Below, piece after piece: positions 33,059 to 41,095 of a DNA stretch of 52,924 bases (within the stretch, counting starts at the first letter, position 1; each line of letters starts with the position of its first letter). The notes beneath the pieces are model-generated. The model did no database searches. It was given only the letters and a program-made list of their open reading frames with translations, and was not told the DNA's origin. Origin of the DNA: Pseudomonadales bacterium (lineage in GTDB: Bacteria > Pseudomonadota > Gammaproteobacteria > Pseudomonadales > Azotimanducaceae). The position numbers were made by a program, and so were the translations under genes. The stretch lies in NCBI GenBank assembly GCA_028279305.1, contig JANQOA010000351.1:1-52924 (forward strand). Reading direction: 5' to 3'.

Positions 33059-34082
33059 GTTCACCTCCGGCCGCGCCTGCAAATACCGCCGCAGCGCCCT
33101 TGCGGCGGAAATCGCTCAACAGCAGCAGGGAGAAAAAGATGAGGCCTGCGGCCAGCGGCCAGTAGAACAGGGCGCGCACCGGACGGTAGGTTTCCGGATC
33201 CTGATCGATGGGTTCCATTTCATCAATTTCCGCGTAGATCTGCTGCAAGCCATAGGTGTCCCGTGCGCGGAAGTAGCGGCCGCCGGTGGTCTCCGCCACG
33301 TGTTGTAAAGTCTCCTCATCAAGGTCCGCGGACGGGTTGGTGATGCGCGAGCCCAGAATCAGGCTCGGAATGCGCATCTCGTCCGCGCCGACGCCGATGG
33401 TGTAGATTTTGATACCGTCAAAAGCCGCCAGCTCCGCGGCCTTGTCCGGCGCCACCTCACCCACATTGTTGGCGCCGTCGGTCAGCAGGATCAGAATTTT
33501 GTCGTCCTGGGGGCGCAGCCGCAGCCGTTTGACCGCCAGGCCGATGGCGTCGCCGATGGCGGTTTTACCACCGGCGATGCCCACCGGTGCTTCCACCAGC
33601 AGGCGGTTGACGCTGGTGGTGTCGAAGGTCAGCGGCGCCTGCAGGTAGGCGTTGGTGCCGAACAGCACCAGGCCAATGCGGTCACCCTTGCGGGCTTCGA
33701 CAAACTGACTGACCACGGATTTGACCACCGTCAGCCGGTCTATGAGTTTGCCGTTAATTTCCATATCTTCGGTTGCCATGCTGCCGGAAATGTCGACGGC
33801 AAGCATCAGATCGCGGCCGGTGGTGGGCAGGGTGACCGGATCGCCGGTCCATTGCGGGCGCGCAGCGGCGGTCACCAGACATAACCAGACCAGCCACAGC
33901 AGCACCAGCTTAAAGAAGGCGGAAGCAGTATCACGGGTGGATTCCACCGCAACCTCGCTGAAGCGGCGGATGCTCGGCACCGCCAGCGCGGCGTTCGGGC
34001 GCTCCCGGGTGGACCACAGCCGCCGTACCAGCCAGGGCAGCGGCGCGGCGGCGAAAAAATACGGCCACAACCACTCAATCAT
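33045..34082 (-). CDS. VWA-domain protein (BatA-like)
   Basis: A 345-residue inner-membrane protein. Helices near 5-20, 55-75 and at the C-terminus flank a periplasmic or cytoplasmic von Willebrand A domain, with the MIDAS motif DISGS in DLMLAVDISGSMATEDM, TAIGDAIGLAVKRL and ILLTDGANNVGE. This is the BatA partner of the Bat complex, expected to interact with the MoxR ATPase and the BatB-like protein. The start ATG 34082 overlaps the DUF4381 stop by 8 bp. Confidence 0.93.
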   Translation of the reverse strand: MIEWLWPYFFAAAPLPWLVRRLWSTRERPNAALAVPSIRRFSEVAVESTRDTASAFFKLVLLWLVWLCLVTAAARPQWTGDPVTLPTTGRDLMLAVDISGSMATEDMEINGKLIDRLTVVKSVVSQFVEARKGDRIGLVLFGTNAYLQAPLTFDTTSVNRLLVEAPVGIAGGKTAIGDAIGLAVKRLRLRPQDDKILILLTDGANNVGEVAPDKAAELAAFDGIKIYTIGVGADEMRIPSLILGSRITNPSADLDEETLQHVAETTGGRYFRARDTYGLQQIYAEIDEMEPIDQDPETYRPVRALFYWPLAAGLIFFSLLLLSDFRRKGAAAVFAGAAGGERAAG

Positions 34083-34584
34083 GGCTGACCGGCCTGTGCG
34101 CAGGGCTGCGGCGCGGCAGAGCCCGCAGTAATGTGAGCAAGCCGGCGTGCAGTTGCCCGGCGTCTACATTGCCGCCGGGTTGAAACCTGACATCCCCCAG
34201 CACCTGCCCGGGACCGTCTGCAAAGAAGCTGCCGCCGGCGAGTTGGTCCAGTTGCCGCAGCCAGGCGGCGCCGCTCAACGGTGCATAGAGCGGTTGCTGC
34301 AGGCCGCGCACCAGCAGGCGTTTTAATACCCGGTTGGCTTGGGTGACATAATCCATAGCCGTCATCTCACCGCGGGCAAAAGCGGACTGCAGGCGCACCA
34401 GGTGGCGGCGCGCGGCGCGGATCGGGCGTCGCCGCCGGTAGGCCTGCCAGAGCCGGTAAGCGGCCCACAGCAACAGCGCCAGGCCGAGCAGCATCAGCAG
34501 CCACCAGCCCGGCGCCAGCGGCCACATGCCCGGGTCTGCCGGCAGGTGTACGTCGCGTAACTGTTGCAGCGGATCAGTTTCCAT
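34075..34584 (-). CDS. DUF4381 protein
   Basis: A 169-residue single-pass membrane protein. METDPLQQLRDVHLPADPGMWPLAPGWWLL precedes a transmembrane helix (about 28-45), followed by a basic, Arg-rich helical cytoplasmic domain with YVTQANRVLKRLLVRG and PLSGAAWLRQLDQL. DUF4381 is a constant part of the gammaproteobacterial MoxR-Bat operon between DUF58 and BatA; its role there is unknown. Confidence 0.9.
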   Translation of the reverse strand: METDPLQQLRDVHLPADPGMWPLAPGWWLLMLLGLALLLWAAYRLWQAYRRRRPIRAARRHLVRLQSAFARGEMTAMDYVTQANRVLKRLLVRGLQQPLYAPLSGAAWLRQLDQLAGGSFFADGPGQVLGDVRFQPGGNVDAGQLHAGLLTLLRALPRRSPAHRPVSHD

Positions 34585-34614
34585 GGTGACTGCGGCGTCT
34601 GCTGTAGATGTGGT

Positions 34615-35559
34615 TCAGACCCATGATAGCTGGTCCAGTTGGGTGCTGTCCGTTTGCACGGACAGATAACTCATGGCGTCGTGGGCGCACAGCCCCTGCA
34701 GGGTGCGCAGGCGCTGCTCGTAGCGTTGTTTGTACTTGCGGCGCAACTGGTGGTCGCCGCTGTAGAACTGCAGCCGTTCCACCCCGTCGGTTACCGCGTA
34801 ATGGTCCGCCGGCGGCAGTTCCCGTTCCAGAGGGTCGTGGATGTGAACCAGCACAACCTGATTGTGGCGCGCCAGCTGATGCAGATGGTCGCGCCAGAAA
34901 TCCAACGGGTAAGCAAAGTCGCTGATGACAAATATACGGTAATTATTGCCGCTCAGGCGGCGGATCCGCAGCATGCCCTCGTTGATGACCGTCTGCCCGG
35001 CGTGGTCTTCCGCCTGCGGGTTGTTGGTCAGTTTGTTATTAAACAGCACTATGTCGTTCAGGAACCGCGCCACCGCCTTGGTGGTGCGGTAAGGCTTGTG
35101 CAATGCCTGGGTGCGGTTGCCCATGACCATGCCGCCCACCCGGTCCCCCGCGGCGAGGTTCTGCCAGGCGATACGGCCGGCGAGTTCCGCCGCGGTGACG
35201 GACTTCAGCCGCACCCGGGAGCCGAAAAACATGTTCTGCGACTGGTCCACGGCAATCAGGGTCGGGCGTTCGCGTTCCTCGCGGAACACTTTGGTGTGCG
35301 GTTTGTTTTTGCGGGCCGTCACGCGCCAGTCAATGGCCCGCACATCGTCGCCGGGTTGATAAGGACGTACTTCGGCAAAATCCACGCCGCGGCCTTTGAT
35401 TTTGGATAGCTTCTGCCCGGTCCGGTTGCCCACCACTTTGGACTGGGTGGCGGCCGGATGCGTGGGTTGATGGCGCAGGGCCAGCAGTTGCGCCAGGCTG
35501 ACGTAGGCGCCGGGGATAACCGACTCGGTGAAGCTCGCCTGGGAGGTCTGGGTGGGCAT
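34615..35559 (-). CDS. DUF58 protein of the MoxR operon
   Basis: A 314-residue protein. The DUF58 core is GRGVDFAEVRPYQPGDDVRAIDWRVTARKN followed by KVFREERERPTLIAVDQSQNMFFGSR, a degenerate VWA-like fold with the MIDAS Asp partly kept (DQSQNM). The C-terminal part lacks membrane helices. It follows moxR by 23 bp. DUF58 proteins partner MoxR ATPases in complex assembly. Confidence 0.93.
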   Translation of the reverse strand: MPTQTSQASFTESVIPGAYVSLAQLLALRHQPTHPAATQSKVVGNRTGQKLSKIKGRGVDFAEVRPYQPGDDVRAIDWRVTARKNKPHTKVFREERERPTLIAVDQSQNMFFGSRVRLKSVTAAELAGRIAWQNLAAGDRVGGMVMGNRTQALHKPYRTTKAVARFLNDIVLFNNKLTNNPQAEDHAGQTVINEGMLRIRRLSGNNYRIFVISDFAYPLDFWRDHLHQLARHNQVVLVHIHDPLERELPPADHYAVTDGVERLQFYSGDHQLRRKYKQRYEQRLRTLQGLCAHDAMSYLSVQTDSTQLDQLSWV

Positions 35560-35582
35560 ACGCGGGCCGGCTCAGTCCTGAA

Positions 35583-36560
35583 TCAAGGCACGGGCACCTG
35601 GCTGAGCAGGGTATCCACCACCTGGTTGGCACTGACACCCTGGGCATCCGCTTCGAAGGTGAGAATCAAGCGGTGGCGGAAAACGTCGTGGGCCACCTGC
35701 TGCACGTCCTGGGGCGCCACAAAGTCGCGTCCGCCCAACCAGGCCAGGGCGCGGGCGCAGATATCCAGAGCGATGGTGGCGCGCGGGCTGGCCCCGTAGT
35801 CGATCCAGCCGGCCAGTTCCTGGGCGGGCTGGCGCGTCGCCATCACCAGCGCAACTATATAATCTTCCACCGGTTGTGCCATATGCAATTCCAGCATGGA
35901 CTGGCGGGCGCTGAACACCGCGTGTTGCGTCACCTTGGCCGGCGCGGCAACAGCTTGCGCGCCGCTGTTGCCCGTTTCGCTGCGCACCAGGTGCAGAATG
36001 CTGGTTTCAGCGGCGGCGTCCGGGTAATCCACTTCCACGTGCATCAGAAAGCGGTCGAGTTGTGCTTCCGGCAGGGGGTAGGTACCTTCCTGTTCAATCG
36101 GGTTCTGGGTCGCCATCACCAGAAACAGATCCGCCAGCGGAAAGGTTTCGCGGCCGATGCTGACCTGATGTTCAGCCATGGCTTCAAGCAAAGCGGACTG
36201 CACCTTGGCCGGGGCGCGGTTAATTTCATCCGCCAGGATCAGGTTGTGAAATATGGGTCCTTCCTGAAATTTGAATGAACCGTCTTCCGGCCGGTAGACC
36301 TCGGTGCCGGTGATATCGCTGGGCAACAGGTCCGGGGTAAACTGAATACGGTGAAAATCGCCTTCGACCACTTCAGCCAGTTCTTTGATGGCGCGGGTTT
36401 TGGCCAGCCCGGGCGCCCCTTCAACCAGCAGGTGGCCGCCGCACAGCAACGCCATCAGCAGCCTTTCGATGAGGGTCTCCTGACCGATAATACGGCTCTG
36501 CAGCCAGCGGCTGGCCTCATTGATGATCTGAAAGGTCGGGTTGGTGCTCGTTGTGTTCAT
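35583..36560 (-). CDS. MoxR-family AAA+ ATPase
   Basis: A 325-residue chaperone-like ATPase, first gene of the six-gene operon. Walker A is GAPGLAKTR, a relaxed form of GxxxxGK[ST] usual for MoxR. Walker B is LILADEINRAP, sensor 1 is MATQNPIEQEG, followed by LPEAQLDRFLMHVEVDYPD. It remodels or loads VWA-containing partners encoded downstream. The promoter should lie in the 190-bp gap to the divergent DUF2835 gene. Confidence 0.95.
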   Translation of the reverse strand: MNTTSTNPTFQIINEASRWLQSRIIGQETLIERLLMALLCGGHLLVEGAPGLAKTRAIKELAEVVEGDFHRIQFTPDLLPSDITGTEVYRPEDGSFKFQEGPIFHNLILADEINRAPAKVQSALLEAMAEHQVSIGRETFPLADLFLVMATQNPIEQEGTYPLPEAQLDRFLMHVEVDYPDAAAETSILHLVRSETGNSGAQAVAAPAKVTQHAVFSARQSMLELHMAQPVEDYIVALVMATRQPAQELAGWIDYGASPRATIALDICARALAWLGGRDFVAPQDVQQVAHDVFRHRLILTFEADAQGVSANQVVDTLLSQVPVP

Positions 36561-36751
36561 TTTACTCTAAGGCGCAGGCGAGGCGGTATTGTAGCGGGCC
36601 TAATACCCAGGTCCAGCACCGGGGGTCCGGCACGGCGCAAAGCGGTTCCAGCTTCTATAGTTAACATTAAGATATCCGGGTGTACCGGAGATCCGGGCCC
36701 GGCGGGCTTTAGCGTGCACCCCGCAGACCACCGCACACACGGGATAAAACG

Positions 36752-36985
36752 TTGGATCATAGTGCTGTCAGGAAGTTCACGGTTAACATGGCGCTCAGCC
36801 ATGCCCAGCTGCAGTCTTATTATGCGGGCCAAGTGTCTTTTGTCTGGGCGCGGGATGCCAACGGCGTGCGGTTGCAGTTTCCGTTAAACGTGCTGCGCCG
36901 TTATGTCGATCACAACGGCTTACGGGGCCGCTTTGAATTGTGCGTGGACGGGCACAACAGGCTGCAATCCATTCGCCGGATTTAA
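36752..36985 (+). CDS. DUF2835 family small protein
   Basis: A 77-residue protein. LSHAQLQSYYAGQVSFVWARDANGVRLQFPLN and the end RGRFELCVDGHNRLQSIRRI match the DUF2835 pattern (YYxG, QFP, GxxGRFEL). TTG 36752 is the likely start because the conserved RKFTVNMALS segment lies before the first ATG (36788); GGGA precedes it at about eight bases. Function is unknown. It is divergent from moxR, with 190 bp between, and upstream of the ammonium transporter. Confidence 0.8.
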   Translation: MDHSAVRKFTVNMALSHAQLQSYYAGQVSFVWARDANGVRLQFPLNVLRRYVDHNGLRGRFELCVDGHNRLQSIRRI

Positions 36986-37033
36986 CCTTTACACCAGAGA
37001 ACGTTACGGAAATACACGCTCTGAAATTTTTTG

Positions 37034-37050
37034 TGCACCATTTTTGTGCG
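37034..37050 (+). promoter_or_regulatory. Candidate NtrC binding site
   Basis: The 17-mer TGCACCATTTTTGTGCG agrees at 15 positions with the NtrC consensus as I remember it, TGCACCA-WWW-TGGTGCA. It lies 129 bp before the Amt start, a normal distance for an enhancer of a sigma54 promoter. Two GG-N9-GC sequences downstream (37056 and 37118) are one base short of the -24/-12 spacing, so the promoter itself is not established. Confidence 0.5.
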
Positions 37051-37178
37051 TACATGGCCCGATTTTGCCGTCCCCGATTGAAAATTTTTGGAGAACCAAG
37101 AAAACGCACGGAAATGTGGCGTTGTGCTGCCCGTTACTGAATAATATTGCAGCATAACTAAAGCAATATCCTGGGGGG

Positions 37179-38465
37179 ATGCTCGTGAAGCGATTGATCG
37201 CAGCCATCATCGGCTTAGGGGTGGCGCTGCCTGTCTATGCGGATACTCTGGACGGCGCCGATTCTGCATGGATTCTGACCGCCACCGCGCTGGTGCTGTT
37301 TATGACAATTCCCGGGCTGTCGTTGTTCTACGGCGGTCTGGTGCGGACTAAAAATGTGCTCAGCGTGCTGATGCAGTGTTTTACCATCACCTGCGTGGCC
37401 TCCGTGTTATGGCTGGTGCTGGGTTACTCCCTGGCATTCGGCGACGGCGGTGCGGCGCACGCCTTCATCGGCGGGCTGGGTAATTTCATGCTCGGCGGCA
37501 TTGGCGAAGACACGCTGTCCGGTACTCTGCCGGAAAGCTCTTTTGCCCTGTTTCAGATGACCTTTGCAATTATCACCCCGGCGCTGATCGTCGGCGGTTT
37601 TGCCGAACGCATGCGTTTTTCCGCGGTGGTGCTGTTCAGTGCCGCCTGGCTGATCCTCGTCTACGCGCCCATTTGTCACTGGGTCTGGGGCGGCGGCTGG
37701 CTGGGTGAACTGGGGCTGATGGACTTTGCCGGCGGCACCGTTGTGCATATCACCGCCGGCGTCGCAGCCCTGGTGGCAGCGCTGGTGCTGGGCAACCGGC
37801 GCGGTTTCCCCGACCAGGCGATGCCGCCGCACAACATGACCCTGTCGGTGATGGGGGCGGGCATGCTCTGGGTGGGCTGGTTCGGCTTCAATGGCGGCAG
37901 CGCGCTGGCGGCTAACGGCGACGCGGCCATGGCCATGCTGGTGACACATATCTCAGCGGCAGCCGGCGCCTTCACCTGGATGACCGCTGAGTGGGTGCGC
38001 TACGGCAAGCCGTCCGCCCTGGGTGCGGTCACCGGCATGGTGGCCGGCCTGGGTACCATTACGCCGGCGTCTGGTTTTGTCGGCCCGGCAGGGGCGCTGG
38101 TGATTGGCATATCCGCCGGTTTTGTCTGCTTTGTCGCTACCAACTACATCAAGCGCAGTCTGAAAATAGACGACTCCCTGGACGTATTTCCGGTGCACGG
38201 CGTTGGCGGCATTCTCGGCACCCTGATGACCGGCATATTCGCCAGCAACGCGCTGGGCTTGTTCAGCGGTCAGCACGACATCAATATCGGCAGCCAGTTG
38301 GGTATCCAGGCAGTGGGCGTGCTGGCCACGGTGGTCTATACCGCGCTGGTGACGTTTATCATCCTCAAGATCACCGATGCGGTTGTGGGTAACCGGGTCA
38401 GTGAAGAGGAAGAGCTGGAGGGTCTGGATCTGGTCTCCCACAATGAGCGGGGCTACGATCTGTAA
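37179..38465 (+). CDS. amtB: Ammonium transporter
   Basis: Trimeric Amt/MEP/Rh channel of 428 residues. A signal peptide (to PVYA) and 11 helices are visible. Conserved pore residues: F129 in QMTFAIITPAL, D182 and H190 in DFAGGTVVHI, F235/F237 in WFGFNGG, and H340 in FPVHGVGGILG. The C-terminal tail VSEEEELEGLDLVSHNERGYDL is the GlnK-binding type. No glnK is adjacent, unlike the usual arrangement. ATG 37179 is directly after GGGGGG; GTG 37185, with better spacing, may be the real start. Confidence 0.95.
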   Translation: MLVKRLIAAIIGLGVALPVYADTLDGADSAWILTATALVLFMTIPGLSLFYGGLVRTKNVLSVLMQCFTITCVASVLWLVLGYSLAFGDGGAAHAFIGGLGNFMLGGIGEDTLSGTLPESSFALFQMTFAIITPALIVGGFAERMRFSAVVLFSAAWLILVYAPICHWVWGGGWLGELGLMDFAGGTVVHITAGVAALVAALVLGNRRGFPDQAMPPHNMTLSVMGAGMLWVGWFGFNGGSALAANGDAAMAMLVTHISAAAGAFTWMTAEWVRYGKPSALGAVTGMVAGLGTITPASGFVGPAGALVIGISAGFVCFVATNYIKRSLKIDDSLDVFPVHGVGGILGTLMTGIFASNALGLFSGQHDINIGSQLGIQAVGVLATVVYTALVTFIILKITDAVVGNRVSEEEELEGLDLVSHNERGYDL

Positions 38466-38558
38466 CCACCCCAGCGCCGGCTGAGACCTGGCGCACAACC
38501 AGCAAACAAGATCCGCGCAGCGCCTAAACTATGGCGCTGCGCCGCCGCTAACCCGGAC

Positions 38559-39335
38559 ATGGCCATCCAACTTTCAAGCAGCCCGCTTGCCGCCAGCCTG
38601 GTGCGCGTGCAGTCACCGGCACAACGTTCCGCCAGCCTGCAGGCACCGGCTGCGCAGAGCCTGAATCCGCTGCAGGTCGACAAGAGCAGGCTGGCCGCGC
38701 CGCCGCAAGAGGCCGGGCGGGCGGCCGCTTACCGCAGCATTGAAAGCGTATCGGAGCAGCAGCAGACCCGGCTGCAGCTACAGCTGACTACCAGAGAAGG
38801 TGATGAAATCACATTGAGTTTCAATAGGTTACAGTCTTTTTCTGCTAATCGATTTGAACTTTATGATGGTGCCGGCAGGGTGCGCACGGAAGATCTTGAA
38901 GCCAGCCTCAGCAGCCGGTTGGACATCCGCGTAGAGGGTGAGCTGAATGCCGCGGAGCAGGGCGCGCTGGACCGCCTGCTGCAATCTATCGAGCAGGTTG
39001 CCGATAGCTTCTTCAATGACGCGCCCGGCAGCGCCGTGGACGCGGCTCTCAGCGGGCTGGCGTTTGATACCGATCTGCTGTCGGAACTTTCACTGAATCT
39101 GTCCCTGCGCAGCACCGCTGAATACATCAAAGTCGCCGGCGGCGGACCCGGGCCGTTAACGGTGCCGCAGGGGCCGTCCGCGGATTTATGGGCGGAGTTG
39201 ATTAACGGGCTCGCGGAGCAGCGCCGGACGTTGGTGCAGAGTGCCGGTGAAGTTCTGCAACCGGTCAGCGCCACCCGCCTGGTGACTGAACTGCTGCCCG
39301 CCGCGCTGGCGGCCCGCGGTTACGAAACCGCCTGA
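38559..39335 (+). CDS. Uncharacterised protein, DUF5610-like
   Basis: A 258-residue soluble protein with no signal peptide. An N-terminal low-complexity region (Ala, Ser, Gln) precedes QTRLQLQLTTREGDEITLSFNRLQSF, then a domain with SSRLDIRVEGELNAAEQGALDRLLQSIEQVADSFFND and LAFDTDLLSELSLNLSL. This resembles the DUF5610 pattern of marine gammaproteobacteria, from memory. Function unknown. The 3' end overlaps the convergent ddl gene by 16 bp. Confidence 0.65.
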   Translation: MAIQLSSSPLAASLVRVQSPAQRSASLQAPAAQSLNPLQVDKSRLAAPPQEAGRAAAYRSIESVSEQQQTRLQLQLTTREGDEITLSFNRLQSFSANRFELYDGAGRVRTEDLEASLSSRLDIRVEGELNAAEQGALDRLLQSIEQVADSFFNDAPGSAVDAALSGLAFDTDLLSELSLNLSLRSTAEYIKVAGGGPGPLTVPQGPSADLWAELINGLAEQRRTLVQSAGEVLQPVSATRLVTELLPAALAARGYETA

Positions 39336-40306
39336 CCCCGCCGGTACGCCCGCCGCACCAGATAGTCCGTAAGCTGGGCAAAACTGTAGCCCAGATGGGC
39401 GGCGCCGTCCGGGTAAAGGCTGGTAGGGGTCATGCCCGGCAGGCTGTTTACTTCCAGCAGGGTAATGTTGTCATCGTCCGTGACTATAAAGTCAGCGCGG
39501 GACAGATCGCGCTGATCCAGCGCCCGGTGCGCCTCCAGGGCAATGGACTGCAACTGCTGATTGACCTCATCGGGCAGCGGTGCGGGTATCACGTGCTGGC
39601 TGCCGCCTTCGGCATAGCGGTTGGTGTAGTCGTACCATTCCTCGCTGGCGGTGACAATTTCAATCACCGGGTGCGGTACCGGACCCTGGTCGGTGTCCAG
39701 CACCCCAACGGTAATCTCACGCCCCATGACATAAGGCTCCACCAGGCAGGGGCCGTATTGCAGGCCGTCGCGCAGCGCAGCGCTGATGTCGCCGCCGTTG
39801 GGCAGCGGGGTGACGCCGATGGCGGAACCCTGGTTGAGCGGCTTGATGACCACTCTGGGACCCAGCTGCGCCTCAACCCGGGTAACCGCGTCCGCCAGCA
39901 GCGTGTTGTCGATGCGGCCGTCCGCCGGCAACTCCACGGTCAGATCGTCGGCCACCGGTAAGCCGCGCTGGCGGAATATATGTTTGGCGACCGCTTTATC
40001 CATCGCCAGGGCGCTGCCGTGTACACCGCTGCCGACATAGGCAAACCCCAGCAGTTCGAGGAACCCCTGCACCGTGCCGTCTTCACCCGGGGGCCCGTGC
40101 AGGGCCGGAAAAACCACATCCGGCTGCAGCTTCAGCAGGCTGCGGGCGCAGTCCGCGTCCAGCTCCACCCTATGGCAGAGGTGCCCGACGGAGTCCAGGG
40201 CCGCCGCCACCTGGGCGGCGGAGTTGCGTGAAACTTCCGCTTCCGCTGACTGGCCGCCCATCAGCACGGCAATGGTTAAAGGTTGTTCAGCTTCGTTGTT
40301 GCTCAT
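39320..40306 (-). CDS. ddl: D-alanine-D-alanine ligase family ATP-grasp enzyme
   Basis: A 328-residue ATP-grasp ligase. ATG 40306 overlaps the GNAT stop (ATGA), so 13 upstream residues are excluded. Ddl catalytic residues are in place: Glu in GGQSAEAEVSRNS, LHGPPGEDGTVQG, Ser in NQGSAIGV, Tyr in WYDYTNRY, Arg/Asp in SRADFIV, and LEVNSLPGMTPTSLYP. The simplest role is peptidoglycan D-Ala-D-Ala formation. It lies outside any mur-fts cluster, as fourth gene of an operon with a C39-like peptidase and a GNAT acetyltransferase, so a different dipeptide product is possible. Confidence 0.85.
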   Translation of the reverse strand: MSNNEAEQPLTIAVLMGGQSAEAEVSRNSAAQVAAALDSVGHLCHRVELDADCARSLLKLQPDVVFPALHGPPGEDGTVQGFLELLGFAYVGSGVHGSALAMDKAVAKHIFRQRGLPVADDLTVELPADGRIDNTLLADAVTRVEAQLGPRVVIKPLNQGSAIGVTPLPNGGDISAALRDGLQYGPCLVEPYVMGREITVGVLDTDQGPVPHPVIEIVTASEEWYDYTNRYAEGGSQHVIPAPLPDEVNQQLQSIALEAHRALDQRDLSRADFIVTDDDNITLLEVNSLPGMTPTSLYPDGAAHLGYSFAQLTDYLVRRAYRRGQAVS

Positions 40307-40839
40307 AAATGGGGCCGCAAGGTGGTGCGCGGGGCGACATAACACCAGCGCTCATGGTCGCGCCAGGCGCCGTTGATGTAGAGAAAGTTCTTTGAATAGC
40401 CTTCGCGGACAAACCCGCAGCGCTGCACCAGGCGCTGGGAGCGGGTATTGTCCGGTTGAATGTTAGCCTCCAGGCGGTGCAGGCCCAGGGTGTGGGTCGC
40501 GTAATCGACCACCAGCTGCAGCCCTTCGCGCATATATCCGCAGCCGTGAAATTCAGCACCGACGTAGTAGCCCAGCGAAGCGCTCAGGAATGAGCCGCGG
40601 ATAATATTGTTGATGTTAACCACCCCGGCGATGCGGTCGTCTTCCTTGCGGCAGATTGCCAGTCCTTCGTGGTCTTCCTTGTTAATACGCTGCAGGTAGT
40701 ATTTAAACAGTACCGTGGTGGTCGGCGGGCTGATCCACGGCGCGTGCAGGCTTTCACTGTCGCGCATGAGCTGCAGAAATTCCTGCTCATCCTGCCGCAC
40801 GACTTTGCGGATGTAGGTGCGCTGGGAATGAATATTCAC
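40303..40839 (-). CDS. GNAT acetyltransferase, RimJ/RimL-like
   Basis: A 178-residue acetyl-CoA-dependent N-acyltransferase. IAGVVNINNIIRGSFLSASLGYYVG is the core strand pair, GCGYMREGLQLVVDYA the acetyl-CoA loop (Q/RxxGxG/A is relaxed to HGCGYM), and HRLEANIQPDNTRSQRLVQRCGFVREG the C-terminal signature of the RimJ/L group. It overlaps both neighbours by 4 bp. RimJ/L enzymes acetylate ribosomal-protein N-termini; here the context suggests a peptide or amino-acid substrate. Confidence 0.88.
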   Translation of the reverse strand: MNIHSQRTYIRKVVRQDEQEFLQLMRDSESLHAPWISPPTTTVLFKYYLQRINKEDHEGLAICRKEDDRIAGVVNINNIIRGSFLSASLGYYVGAEFHGCGYMREGLQLVVDYATHTLGLHRLEANIQPDNTRSQRLVQRCGFVREGYSKNFLYINGAWRDHERWCYVAPRTTLRPHL

Positions 40840-41090
40840 TGCTCAGCCCCGCCGTTCTGCTGCCGGCTTTTTTCCCGCCGCAGTTCGAGGACAAAAATTT
40901 CCCAAAGAGTGGGGGGGATCAGCGCCATGCCCAGCACCATGATGTAAACCGGATGAATGCTGAAACTGCCCGCCAGCGGCCACATGTTGTCCAGCTCAAA
41001 ATCGATGGTTTTCCAGCCCAGAATACCCAGCGTGGTGAGGGCAAAACCGGCACTCAGCAATACAAAACGGGCCAGCAGGCGCAGGTACAA
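40836..41090 (-). CDS. Small two-helix membrane protein
   Basis: An 84-residue protein with helices at about 8-28 and 45-66, separated by ELDNMWPLAGSFSIHP, and a basic C-terminal tail LELRREKSRQQNGG. Not recognised. It lies 5 bp after the C39-like gene stop and overlaps the GNAT gene in a 4-bp stop/start junction, so it belongs to the operon and could anchor the peptidase or ligase at the membrane. Confidence 0.7.
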   Translation of the reverse strand: MYLRLLARFVLLSAGFALTTLGILGWKTIDFELDNMWPLAGSFSIHPVYIMVLGMALIPPTLWEIFVLELRREKSRQQNGGAEQ

Positions 41091-41095
41091 GACGC

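Noticed and set aside
37055-37130. Sigma54 -24/-12 promoter upstream of amtB
   Set aside because: Both candidates (GG at 37056 and at 37118) have 9 instead of 10 bases between GG and GC, a spacing that normally abolishes activity; I keep only the NtrC-like site as a feature.
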